DNA from: Symbiodinium natans
Taxonomy: Eukaryota; Sar; Dinophyceae; Suessiales; Symbiodiniaceae
Reading direction: 5' to 3'
DNA: 64,000 nucleotides
NCBI GenBank assembly: GCA_905221605.1
Contig: CAJNDS010002153.1
Span: 31,001-95,000, forward strand
The position numbers were made by a program, and so were the translations under genes. This document shows, in pieces, positions 42,124 to 53,349 of this stretch. The notes under the pieces were generated by a model. It was not told the origin of the DNA. It made no database searches and worked only from the letters and a program-made list of their open reading frames with translations. Position 1 is the stretch's first letter, and the number at the start of each line of letters is the position of its first letter.

Positions 42124-42129
42124 TACATG

Positions 42130-43850
42130 GCAAGATTGCTGTAGTGTTGCCCAAAGCGCCAGATGCTGCGGCAACATGCTGGATTGAGAAAGGATTAGTG
42201 TCTGATCCTTGCTTGTGATATTCGCACAACGTTGCGAATGTTTCTTCGTGGTTGAGTGCCATTGATCCTTAACATCGCACATTTTGCCAATGCAAATGTG
42301 TTTTGCGATCTGGGACTTTGGTCCGTCAAGGGGTCATCATCCCCTAGTCCCTCGCTGAACCTGTGGCTCCCGATGACGGTCAATGGAGTCAACAGCAGCG
42401 GGGATTGGTGCTTCGCCTCAATTGAAGACCTTGAGACGTAAACCCACCGGGAAGGGGGGCTAGATCCCACCTGTACACACACAAGCGGCCGACGCAGCAC
42501 CCACCTGCACCTACCCACCCGAAAAGGGGGAAGCAGGGCACCTCTTGCAGGGCCTGCACCTGTACAGTTCTGTGTAGTCAGCTCACCTCCAAAGACATTG
42601 CTCTTGACGAACCCTTGAACCAGATTTGACCAATTTAACCTGAATTTAACCTGGATTCAACTTAAGTTTAACGCAACTCAAACCTGTCACGTGACTGAAA
42701 AACTTGGATTTTTGCTTCTACCAGCAATACGACCAGCGATATTCGATCTTACTGTGGCAAATGAATGCAATAAGATGGCTGGCCTGGTCTCTTTTTCTTA
42801 AGTTCAGAAAGTGTTCTTGAAGCACTGAACCTGGGTTTGAATTTTAAATCAAAATTTGCTCAGACTTTTATTGACAACTGTGTCAGTGCATAAGAGTTCT
42901 TTGGATGATGGAATGTGTTATGGATCGCTTTACTCATCCACTATTTTGTTAATATTTTGTTTTAGGCCGAGTTAATTGATGATATCTCTTTGCGGTTGAC
43001 ATACACTGGTTCAGAATATCTGGCATTGCTATCTATGTGCTTGGTTCTGCAAGTTCTAAGAAGGGTTATTCTTCGGAGTGCAAATTTAAGATTGCTTTCT
43101 TGACCCTGATCCAAGCATTGATCTTTGTTGCAAAACCTGCGCGTGGGAAATTTTGAGATTGCATAATGCAACCTGGATTGGCTACTTGAGTACTGCAAAT
43201 AATGAGCTGAGTTCTTCTTCAAAGCTTTTGTTTTGCAGTCAATCTCTTCAAAGGCATTTCTGGGTTTGGCAATCTTTTCTGCATCGAAGGCTTGTTGCTT
43301 TGCGTGGCATTCCAAGAAATGGCTTAATGTCAATAAGTTGATTAGCACGGCAGGTCTTCAACACAGGTGTTGCAATAACTTGACTTTTCAGATTCAAGTT
43401 CAATGCGGTGTCCAACACCGACCGAAGATCTTAATAAAAGCAATCCAATTATTATTCGTCTTCTTCCGGAAACAATCAAAGTATTTGCAAACAAAACCAA
43501 TTGTCTTTAGTTATGAAGCAACAGATGACTGACCTAGAATAAAAATGAAGATTGATCCACAAGAATGTCTGTGATGCATTGGCTCAAGGCTCAAGTTGCT
43601 TGAGAATTGGTTTATCCCAAGTGACACAAAAGATTGCATTGCATCTTACGGTTGTATGCTTGTATTGTGGTGTGGTTAAGACCATTGATTGAACAGTCAT
43701 GTGTTTGGTATTTTCCATGCAGTTTGATTGTACAGAAAGTCACCTTTGAAAATTTCATTCAAGGGGGACTTAAGATGATGTGCTGTCATCGACTGGCTGC
43801 AGCTTGGATTGCAGTTGGTGGACAACTTTGCAAGGAGGATCCATGATCGG
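42130..43850. other. 1.7 kb AT-richer stretch, no gene recognised
   Basis: Sequence of lower GC than its surroundings with only short ORFs. It may include the 5' part of the decayed copia element whose coding remains begin near 44.2 kb, but no LTR copy was recognised here. Confidence 0.4.
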
Positions 43851-44189
43851 AACGGAGGCTGATCTTTCAACTACTAGTACACGTGAGTGGCCTGCTTCCT
43901 CCCTGGTGCAACGATGTCGATCGCACTGCACGACCATTGCAATGGTTTTCTTTGTTATCAAGAAATCATCGACTGCGGGCCTCGCTCAAGACTGGCCCCC
44001 CGGGCAAAGGGGGGGCCGTCTCCTTGTCGCACGACGCATAAGGGAAAGCAATGTCTTTCTCGACCTAGATTTATCTGTCGTTGCCTAAAAAAAGGTTCAC
44101 CTTTGCTTCTTCAGAAACTTCTTCATCTTCAGGAACTCCAGAATGTAGAGGATCATGCTCATGAACAAGTTCAAACTTTAAGCTTCCTG

Positions 44190-45740
44190 CTGCATCTCTT
44201 CTTGCTTTCTCTTCATCTCTTAGAGTCGAAGAGAATCCAGATGCGGCTTCGTCGACGAAGAAGATTGCTTTGCAAGCAGCGAGGCTGGTGACTTTGATAC
44301 AGAAGATGAATGGAGTGATAAAGAGCATTAAGAGAAGACTAAGTTCAAGTTCAACTTCTTCCAGAAAGTTTCTTTTCAGAGGAAGTAGGACCTCCTCAAC
44401 TTGTAGAAGAAGACCTCGAGATCTTCGACGATGTTGCAGCAAGCAAAGAAGATTCCAGAAGAGGTGCCCATGGAGCAAGAAAAAAGCAAAGATGACGTTT
44501 GGTTGACAACGAAGCTTGTGTTCGATTGGAGATTCAGAGAGTCCGAGAATGTCATGTGCGAGAACGATACTCCTGAAGGGCAACAAGAAATTCCTCAAGA
44601 ATTTTTGAAGTCAAGAAGATGTTGGCAAAGAAGAGCGAGATTGGTGGCGAGAGAGCACACAACTCGAAGAGAGAAGACGTCGTTGACAAAGCTGATTCCG
44701 ATTTGGCATTGGAAAATCGGTGGAGTGTTTGGTCGCTTGACATCAAAGATGCATTTTTGCAGGTTCCCCAGAAGAGACCTGTACACTGCAAGATTCCTAG
44801 AGTCCTAGAGGAAAAGGAAGTTAAGCAGCACATGGAATGGAGGCCAATGCTGGCGACCTGGTCGTGTCCTTCCCAGACAACGAGATGCTAGTCTTCTGTG
44901 GAGCGAACTTTTTGTGCAGAACTTTTGCAGCAAGAAGGCTATGAGAAGAGCGTCGCGAATCCAGCATTGTTTCGCCTGTTCAAGAATGGCAAGGTCGTAT
45001 GTGTTTGCCTTGTGCGTGTTGATGACCTACAAGTAGCAGGAGAAGCGGCAGTGGTGAAGCCTGTCCTAGAAGCCTTTGGCAAAGAAAGTGAAGCTTCCAG
45101 TAGAAGGACCCTTTCTTACAGAAGAAGATTATCGCAATGGATTTCCAAAGCAGTCTGTGCGATTTGTCAAGAGAAGGTACAGCTACGAGGATGGCAAGCT
45201 GTATGTTCGTCCTGACAACAAGTATGTCATCAAGCTTCTTGAAAAGCTTCGCCTTGGATCGAGAAAAGAGAAGGCGACTCCGGCAGCAGGAAATGTTCAA
45301 GACATAGATGGAACAAAAGAGTTGGGCGAGAACAAGAAGAAGAACTACCGCAGTTGCGTGGGGACATTTATTGCTCTACCTCGCGCAGGATCGTCCTGAC
45401 ATGAAGTACGCAGTCAGAAGCCTGGCAACAGGAATGAAGAGCCCTACAGTGAAGAAGCAGAAAGAGCTTGAGCATTGCGCGCTGCATTTGAAGAAGACTG
45501 CAGTACTACGCGCTCACTGGTGCTGTCGCAGAAGGAATCGGCGTTCGAGAAGCCGTAGAGTTCCTTTCTGGCAAAGCAGCGCGACGGTACACAGACAGCA
45601 GCGCAGCGCGTGGCATCGTACGCCGGCAAGGTGTTGGTCGTATCAAGCACTTTGCAACAAGAATGCTCTGGTTGCAAGAAATTACCAGAAATGGCCTATG
45701 CAGCGTGAAGGCAGTGAGCACTGTTTTCAACCCTGCTGAC
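44190..45740 (+). pseudogene. decayed copia reverse transcriptase
   Basis: Copia RT landmarks survive in order but in shifting frames: VFDWRFRESEN and RRARLVARE (44510-44655), WSVWSLDIKDAFLQVPQ (44720-44775), VRVDDLQVAG (the YVDD box reads RVDD, near 45017) and DMKYAVRSLATGMKSPT (45400-45450). At least three frameshifts and several stops separate them. The element is on the plus strand, opposite to the young copia. It is clearly inactive. Confidence 0.8.
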
Positions 45741-45900
45741 TTAGGGACTTAGGGACCAAGCCCCTCCACGCATCGAGGATGAAGCTACTTTTGAACATCC
45801 TTCAAGTTCATGATGATCGAGAAGCAATCGGTCGTGAAGAGCGAATGGCCGCGGAGAGCACAGCTACAGTCAGAATATTGACAAAGGTGTCAGACTTGGG

Positions 45901-47609
45901 TTGACGTTATTGTCAGCTTTTGGTTTTGCGGTCGAATCTGCAGGTCAGAGAGAAGGAGATTTTGTAGCAAGAAGATATTTTTGCATGCAGTTGATGAGTT
46001 TTGTGCTTGGACCGTTTTCAACAGCTCAAGAGCCACCTCAAGAACCTCAAGAACATAAACAAGAAGTCTTACATGGTCACAGCAGCAACAGCAGCATGAA
46101 ATGCGAGTACTTTTTCACGAGCATGCCTGAGCTTGAGATGTTTGTGCCCGTGTGCATGGCCGTGCTTGTTGTGCTGGTGACAATCATTGTCTACTTGGCA
46201 GTGAACCAGAAGAGAGAAGAGAAGGTGAAGAAGGAAGAAGAGAAGCCTGAAGTAGAGAGACTCAAAGAGAGGCCCAAAGAAGAAGTTCCAAAGAAAGAAG
46301 AACACAAAGCGAAAGAGAAGATCTTGGAGAAAGAGACACAGAAGAGGTTGGAAGCAGAAGAAAAGATCAAAGAAAACAGAAGAAGATCGAGACCAAGCGC
46401 TTGCTCTGAAGGCGAAGATGGTCGCGAAGTATTCTGAAGCTGAAGCAGAGAGAAAAGCAACAATGAAGGAGAACGAAGAGTTAGAAGTAAGAGACCAGCT
46501 CAAGAAGGACTCCGACATGATCGACAAGTACATGAAGAAAGAAGCAGAGGAGAGAAGGAGAGCAGCTGAAGAGCTAGAAGAAGCAGAACAAAGAAGAGAG
46601 GAGGAAGACAGGACCAATGCAGAGATCAGGAAGGCGAACGAGGAAAAGATTGAAGCGGAAGAACGCCAAAGAAGGAAAGAGGAAACAGACACGAAGGCCG
46701 AAGCAATGAGACAGAAGGAACAGGAAAAGAAGGAAGCCCAGGAACGAGAGGCACAGGACAAGAAGGAAGCACAGGAAAGGAAGGCGCAGGAAGAGAAGGA
46801 AGCCCAGGAACGAAAGGCACAGGAAGAGAAGGAAGCACAGGAGAGGAAAGCGCAGGAAGAGACGGAAGCACAGGACAAAGAGGACGCCGAGAACGAGGCA
46901 ATCGCAAAGGCAAGGGTGAAGAAACAAAGAGAAAAGCTAGAAGCCTATGAGGCCATGAGCAAGGCAGAGGAGGAAAAGCAGAAGGCCCACCAAAAGGAGA
47001 TGGAGAAGCTGGAGAAGGAAAGAATGAAGGAGATTGAGGTCGTTGAAGTCGAGGATTCCGAGCAGGAAGGAAAAGAAACAGCAGGCTCAGGAGAATTAAG
47101 AGAGACACCAGAAGAAAGCAGAGAAGAGGAGCAGTCCCAAGAACAACAGCAGAGAGGAGCGAAAGGCAGCAAGAACCCAGGAAGTTGGAACGTTGTTACG
47201 TTTACAGAATGTGGTTGGATTTGGGAGTATTGTAAAGACACGAATGAGTATCGAGCAGTTCGGCTTGATAAGAAAGGTTCAGCGCAGTTGAAAGGCGCGC
47301 CGATCACAGGAGCCGAAGATTGGAACCTCGTGACCGAGAACTACAAGAACACAGGAAGGTGAGAGAGCCCAACTGAAGAGAAGGAAGAGAGACGAGCCGA
47401 AAGAGCAGCGAGAAGATCGGCGAGGCCACAGGGAGCAAGAAGAGTGGCAAGCCGACACCTGGCATCAGCAGCAGGACTGGTGCGCGGACGACAGTTGGAG
47501 CCAGAACTATTGGGATGCAGACTACGGCTACTACCACTACGCCCCAAAGGGAAAGAACCAAGGAAAGGGGAAATGGAAGTATGGTGGTGGTGGCAAGAAA
47601 GGCTGGTGA
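45901..47609 (+). pseudogene. membrane-anchored coiled-coil tail of the decayed copia element
   Basis: Reads as one protein broken by two frameshifts, near 46375 and 47350. It starts with a hydrophobic stretch (FCMQLMSFVLGPFSTAQ), then a transmembrane helix (FVPVCMAVLVVLVTIIVYLA). About 300 residues of Glu/Lys/Arg-rich coiled coil follow, with KEAQERKAQEE repeats. A domain with WNVVTFTECGWIWEYC comes next, and a Gly/Lys-rich end (KGKNQGKGKW) in the third frame stops at 47607-47609. The hydrophobic segment after the RT remains parallels the post-RNase H tail of the young copia element, suggesting a conserved layout. A separate host gene is the alternative. Confidence 0.55.
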
Positions 47610-49150
47610 GCAAGAAGCCAGCAAGAAGCATCGAGAAGGGCGACGATTGAATGCAGCCTGAAGCTTGTGTAGATTTTCTGAAGCTGTGTACATAGAACTT
47701 CGAGCACCCCGAACATTGGCACGAAGTACAAAGTATGTACAACGAATGTTTGTGAATACGCAAGGACCCCAATACGCCATGTGATATTCACACGAGTTTC
47801 ACAAAGAAGATAGTCTCACGAAGAGTTTCACGAAGCAGGACTAGGAGTGTAAGGTGCAGCCAGGTAAAGGCAAGAACAATTGAAGAAAGAAGATGGTTAG
47901 GTGAAGTGAAGACCACACAAGAGCCATAGGCTGGCCACAGGGCTGAGACTCACGAGATGACGACTCTAACACAAGCCCGTGTAACTAAAAAATCAAGGTT
48001 AGGAGTTTCTGCATGTTTCAAGAAACAAAGGAAAGAGAACCGGGTAAAAGACCATGGACCAATGGAGACGAATGTCCCCGGTACACTTGCAGTCCGAAAC
48101 AGCTCTTCGTCTTTTGGCGCAGCAGTGAGAATCACTGCAAGACAGAGAACGCCCTAAAGCCTTCGACCTGTTCCGAGGCGGGGTGTTAAGTGTACGGCTT
48201 GTGTCCAGGTGCAGCTAATGGGTGCAGTAGGAAAGACAGAGAATGCCTAAGGCATGGTGAGTTCGTAGCAGAACGAAGTTGACACCGAAGGCTCAAGAGT
48301 CGAAAGCGAGAAAAGTTGTTTTGAGCTTTGAGTGTGGTAGGAAGTGTGAACCATGTTTTGCACCGTGTTTTTCAACATATGACCCGTCAGTTGAGAACTT
48401 ACGTTGTGAAAGTGTTCGAAGCAGCTGGGCTTCCCATTCAGACAGTGAGTTGAATATCCCATCTTCGTGGTTTCTTTGGAGGCGGTGTGGCCGGTTGTTT
48501 GGTTGGCAGTATGAGATTAAACCATCCCAATCATGTTTGGGCAACGCTTATTTCTGCTGCGCCCCATCCTGGCAAAAGGCCTTTCGGGCAGCGACAAGCG
48601 AATGCCCGTTGGATTCCTGATTTCCTTTCCCCAGTCTGATTCTTGTTCTCTCCATCTCTCTCTTCATCGATGGTCAGACATGTCGCGAATTCAGCCACTT
48701 CGACGCTCGTGAGGCTTAGAAGTAAGTGTCGGTAAATATAACGACACTCTTTAACGACAACCACCTCCGCTGAAAAACCCTCCACCGTGCTTTCGGGAAA
48801 GATTCCTTTCAGGGGAGAGAAAGAAGGGCTTCCGTTTTTTCAAACCACCTTCGAGAATTATTTTTCAAGTCCCCCTTTAAGTCCTTCCTAATGCCCCATT
48901 GAATTCGAACTTGAGGAAGCCACCCTTCTCAAGCCCTCTTTGAAGCCCTTTCTCAAGCCTTCGTTGTTCATTCCCCCCTCGCCCCGGCGGCCATGACCTT
49001 TCTCAAGTTCGAATTCGAGAAAACCCTTCCTTCTCAAGCCCCCTTCGCAGAGTTCGTAAAGATCATACCCCGGCATGCACTGCGGTTTGCCACCAGCACC
49101 CCCTGGTGGGGAAGATGATTGGCTTTTTTGGTAGCGATCCCCTTTATGCC
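47610..49150. other. 1.5 kb, no gene; possible 3' LTR start of the decayed copia
   Basis: The sequence GAGGCGGGG|TGTTAAGTGTACGG at 48175-48196 looks like a polypurine tract followed by a TG-starting LTR, the usual copia arrangement. No second copy of that LTR was found upstream, so it is only a candidate. Otherwise nothing is recognised. Confidence 0.35.
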
Positions 49151-49161
49151 TCAGCGATTCA

Positions 49162-50170
49162 ATGGGCGGTCTGTTGCCAGTCGGTGTGACATTGCAAAAC
49201 GCCACAGCAAGCTCACTGGGCAAGAAACAGCAGAACAACAAGCAACCGCACCCCAACCAGATCCGTGAGCTTGCTCTTGCGACTGCAAAAGATAGGAGCA
49301 AATCGGAGAAGAAAGACCTTCGTGAAAATCCAAATTGCAGAGGGATGAAGATAGGAAAAGGATGGAGAAGCATCTTGCGAACCAGTTGCAAGACGGAATC
49401 AAGGTTCTGGAAGGATACGTCCAGGAAAAGAAAACGATTGCAGAAAGGATCAAAAGGATCGACAAGCAGTACTCCGAGACGGAGGCCGAGCTGGTGGACT
49501 TGGAGCAGGCCGACAAGGATTCGGTCGAAAGGAAGTTTGGAGTTGGTTTGCAGAGAGTTTGGAAGAACAGGCCAGTCCTGAACCAGAAGGTTGGCTGGCA
49601 GGCCGAAGAAGCGGTCAAAGGGTCGTCGACAGCAAACACGATTGCTGCGAGAATTGGGCTTGAAAGGCTGAAAGCCGAAACCAGTGATAGGGCTGTATGC
49701 CTGACAGAGGGGTTGAAACTTCGAAAAGGTTGAAACACCTTGGGCGGCAAGCCAGAAGAATTCCGAGGGCTCACTGCCAGAGTAGTTTTAAGTTTGTTCT
49801 CGATTAAAAAGTCATGAGAAACAATGTTGCGCAAACTCACAAATGTCAAAATCTGCGTGTGAAGGAAATGAAAGCCATGACGACAGGCTGAGAAACACCT
49901 GTGAGAAAGGTGAGCCGAAAAGTCAGTGTCTTCAGGAGAAAGAAGATCACGCTTGCAATTTGCAACTAAGACGTGATGAGAAAAGGAAGCTACAGCAATT
50001 GCTGTGGAAAGGAAAAGAATATCAAGGTGCTGTTGAGCACAAAACTCCTGCAAGGAGCACGAAAGATCAGCACAAGCACGAATGGAAAATGCAACAAAGT
50101 CCGAGTGCCGACAAAGGCAAGGACGACCTTCGGAGAGGGGGCAGCAAATTATGCATTTTCAATATAGGGT
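49162..50170 (+). pseudogene. degenerate charged coiled-coil ORF fragments
   Basis: Plus-strand fragments in changing frames: LGKKQQNNKQPHPNQIREL (49220 on), then RDEDRKRMEKHL through AERIKRIDKQYSETEAELVDL (49335-49733), then charged sequence to 50170. The middle part has coiled-coil heptads. A long minus-strand frame over the same bases is its shadow. Family unknown; possibly another decayed element. Confidence 0.35.
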
Positions 50171-53100
50171 AGCCCAATGCCCGGCTGTGTCACTGCGTTG
50201 CTGAAGGCTCAAATACTGGTTCAAGCGCTGGAGGAAAACAATCTGAGAGCGCAGTGTGAGTTAGGGTCGAAAGGTTTAGGTTTGCTGTGTTTTTTTGACA
50301 AACTTGGTCGGCTTCCAGCCATGGGATGTGTTTTTTAAAAACTGATGTCGGGTCATTTCAATCTTGTGGATGTCCTAACGCTTACGGACTTTCAAGTGGG
50401 TTATTGCATTGAGGTTCTACAAAAAACATGAACCATTTGTTGAATTTAAACATGTTTGCGTTAGAGCAAATGGTTATATAAACAACATTTGATGGTAAAC
50501 GGTCCGATTGCAGAATTTGCACAAGTTCAGCCCCACATGATGTTGCAGTATGTTCATTGCAATGCATCAACCTCACAGGTCTTCAGTAATTACCGTTGTT
50601 GTTGAGCATTGTGATGCATGGTTACATTTACCCAGCCGTAGTTGCTTTCCACTGCCATGGTGTGACAATACGGCGTGTTTTTTATTCCGGACGTCGCCTG
50701 TGTGAAGCACCCCAATATGGAGCGTCGAAGGTGTCGGACTCACCAAGCAAGCTTCCAGCTGGGGTTGTGTGGTAGCACATGCTTGTCGAATCATCGTTGC
50801 TTTCCGCGGCTTTGAGTTCATACAGAAGGAATATGCAAAGAAGTCAGGTATGCGAGGATTCAACAACATGACATCGCATTTCCATGAGTGGTTTCATTGC
50901 ACAACTTCACGTTCATGGGGTGAACATGAGCCTGGGTCGTGCTCGCGAATTGCGCACGGCTTGGCCTGTTTGGTATGGATGTCCGCTACAACGTCGCTGG
51001 AATAAGATCCTGACGAAACAGACTCATCACCGTCCGGAGAAGCAGCAAAAGAGATCTGAATTTGTAAAGCCAGAAGTGCTGCATGCACACAACATTCCAC
51101 ATTATGACCTTCGCAGCTTGGCTTTCCACGTAATGCATTTCTTGGCACATCATTTCGTAGCATTCAGCTGGTCCATTTGTTTGGGTACTTGACACTTGCC
51201 TACATTCAGGTGACCTTCCACAAGAGTTTGACTCCTTGCGCCGCGACAAGCACAGCCAGGCCGACAACTGTTGCCAGCAGAGCTAGGCAAAGCACAGGGC
51301 GCTTGATGAGACACCAGTATTGCGACCACGCATGGTTTCTGGCAAAGGTTCAGAAATGGATTGCTGCGATAACCCATGCCATCGGCGACAAATGTGTCAT
51401 TCACCCCAACAAGCTGCTCGTAACGACGGCTTGTTGCTAGGCTGGTGAAGGCTATCTCTTGTTGCTTCGGCCATGTGCGATCCAAGGTTGCAAGACAAAG
51501 ATCACTTTCAAATCAAACACCGTGGAATGGTCTACTTTCTGTACGCCCCGTCCAATCACAAGCAGGACCGAAGATTTTGAACTGGTTTCTGCATCTGTGT
51601 TCTCCTCTGGTCCAGATCGTCCAGCAAAGCTCGGTCCAGCAAAGCCACGAGAACCCGCCTACATCATGTCGTGACCATCTTGACATGAGGATGGGCATGA
51701 GCTCACTCCCCAGCAAAAGTGCCCGGGCGATTGTTTCAGAGTTGCTGAGAACCGGATTGGGCACAGACGACAGCGAGCGCGAAGGCATTTGAAAAGCTAA
51801 GGAAAGCTTTGCTTAATGCCCTTGCGCACATGGGTGTCTTCGGCCACAAAGATGTGAAGCCGGACCCGGATGATGAATGACTCGGCTTTAACTTTTGCAT
51901 CTTCCAGTGATTTGGCACACGGCCACTTTGCTCCGAAGCAAACCATGGGCTTCAGCAACATGTACATACTGCAACAGCAAATGAATTGGCGCAGAGTGCT
52001 TTCAATGCGCTGCAAAGGCTGTTCTTTGTTTCTCTGACCACGGGTGCAGAGGCAAAAAAAGGGAGTCTTTTCAGTTCGGGCTTTTGTTTTGGAGTGACCC
52101 GGAATGTCCCGCGTTTTGTTTCTTTGATGTGCGGAGGCCGTTCCCAGGGTCAAAATAATTACCCAAAGTGACTCAGTTGACCAAAGGCGGCTCGAGATAT
52201 GTAAAAGTTATGCGCAGGGTTTGAGTACCAACCTGGAGGTGCAGCACAGGCCAAGATCTGGTGATGCAGAGGCTGTCCTCTACCTCTTGTCATCATCATC
52301 TCCGCCGGCATTGAGGTAAGCCTCTCATCTGATCTATGTTTCGTGCACGTGCGGACGGATTCCAACATCGATTGCTGATGGCAGCGTATTGTGGAAGCAG
52401 GACAGCTGCCCAACAGAGATTGCCAGATAGGGTTCTGTAGTTCCGCAATGTCCACGGCGAGGCATCGCTGCCAACTGCCATGCAGTCAAATGCATCGCCT
52501 CTGCCCAAGAAGCTTTAGTCCATGCTTGTTACATCTCCGTGCAAAGGTTTGGAGGTGTGTGGGGTGTTCTTGAGTGGCTTAGTCTGCACACAGGAATCGA
52601 ATACACCCCCTCAGCACTGGTGCTGCTTCAGACTTGTCCTTGAAAGAGCTCATGACGTTCCGTTGAAGATCGCGCGCTTGCGAAGTTCTTGCCTTGACAA
52701 CGTCTTCTGTGCCTTTCCGAAGAGTCCTGAGGTCGTGAAAAAGAAGCGATCGAGAAGCCTTGACGGCCCAGGAAGAATTCACCTGAGATAATTGCGAAAT
52801 GGACACAACATGCATGTCGCATTTTTTCGATCAGACCAGCCACCATGCAGCTCTAGGTGGCCTGTTGCAACACCGGAGATCCGCCAGGAAAAGGAGTACT
52901 TGCAGTTGTAAGTTAAATTGCAATGCTCAAGATTCGACGAAGCAGCTTTGTGTTGAGACACATATCGCAAGTGGAACATGATGTAGATCTTGTTGTTCTG
53001 CTTGCTTGCTAGAATGCAGGAGGGGAGCTGCTGCAGTGATGAGATCGTGCATCGGCACATCAGCCGCCGCTGCAAAGAGGACTCTGTGTGTTGTCACCTT

Positions 53101-53200
53101 TGCTTCCCTTTGCTTCTTTTTGCTTCTTTGGAACCCAATCGCGGTATGCATGACTCAGATTGAGTCAAGGCACCACAGTCAACATGATAAGACCCTTTCC
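50170..53200 (-). other. possible exons of an unidentified minus-strand gene
   Basis: Several short minus-strand stretches look coding: SLLFHDLRTLRKGTEDVVKA with AARD-like helix (about 52760-52600), KSLEDAKVKAESFIIRVRLH with VAEDTHVRKGIKQ (about 51920-51800), and SNSETIARALLLGSELMPIL (about 51760-51690). They could be exons of one gene. I could not name the family or fix splice sites, and the rest of the 3 kb shows nothing recognisable. Confidence 0.3.
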
Positions 53201-53349
53201 GAGTAGGCAAGCTAAGCATATTTATTCGGCATCGTCCACACAACTCACTGCTTGTCATCGAAGGCTTGAGACTTCTGCATCCAAGTCTATGTGTCTGTAT
53301 GTGCAAATCACAAATAACGTGCGAGGGATGCCGTGAAAGGTTGCCCGCC

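Noticed and set aside
43570-43600. TTGGCTCAAG resembling the 3' end of the dinoflagellate spliced leader
   Set aside because: Only ten bases match and the preceding CCGTAGCCATT part is absent; could be chance in AT-rich DNA.
46069-46878. 269-codon minus-strand Ser/Phe/Cys-rich ORF
   Set aside because: Antisense of the KEAQERKAQEE coiled-coil region.
49151-50053. 300-codon minus-strand ORF
   Set aside because: Antisense shadow of Glu/Lys-rich coiled-coil fragments on the plus strand; composition is Ser/Phe/Leu-rich as expected for a shadow.
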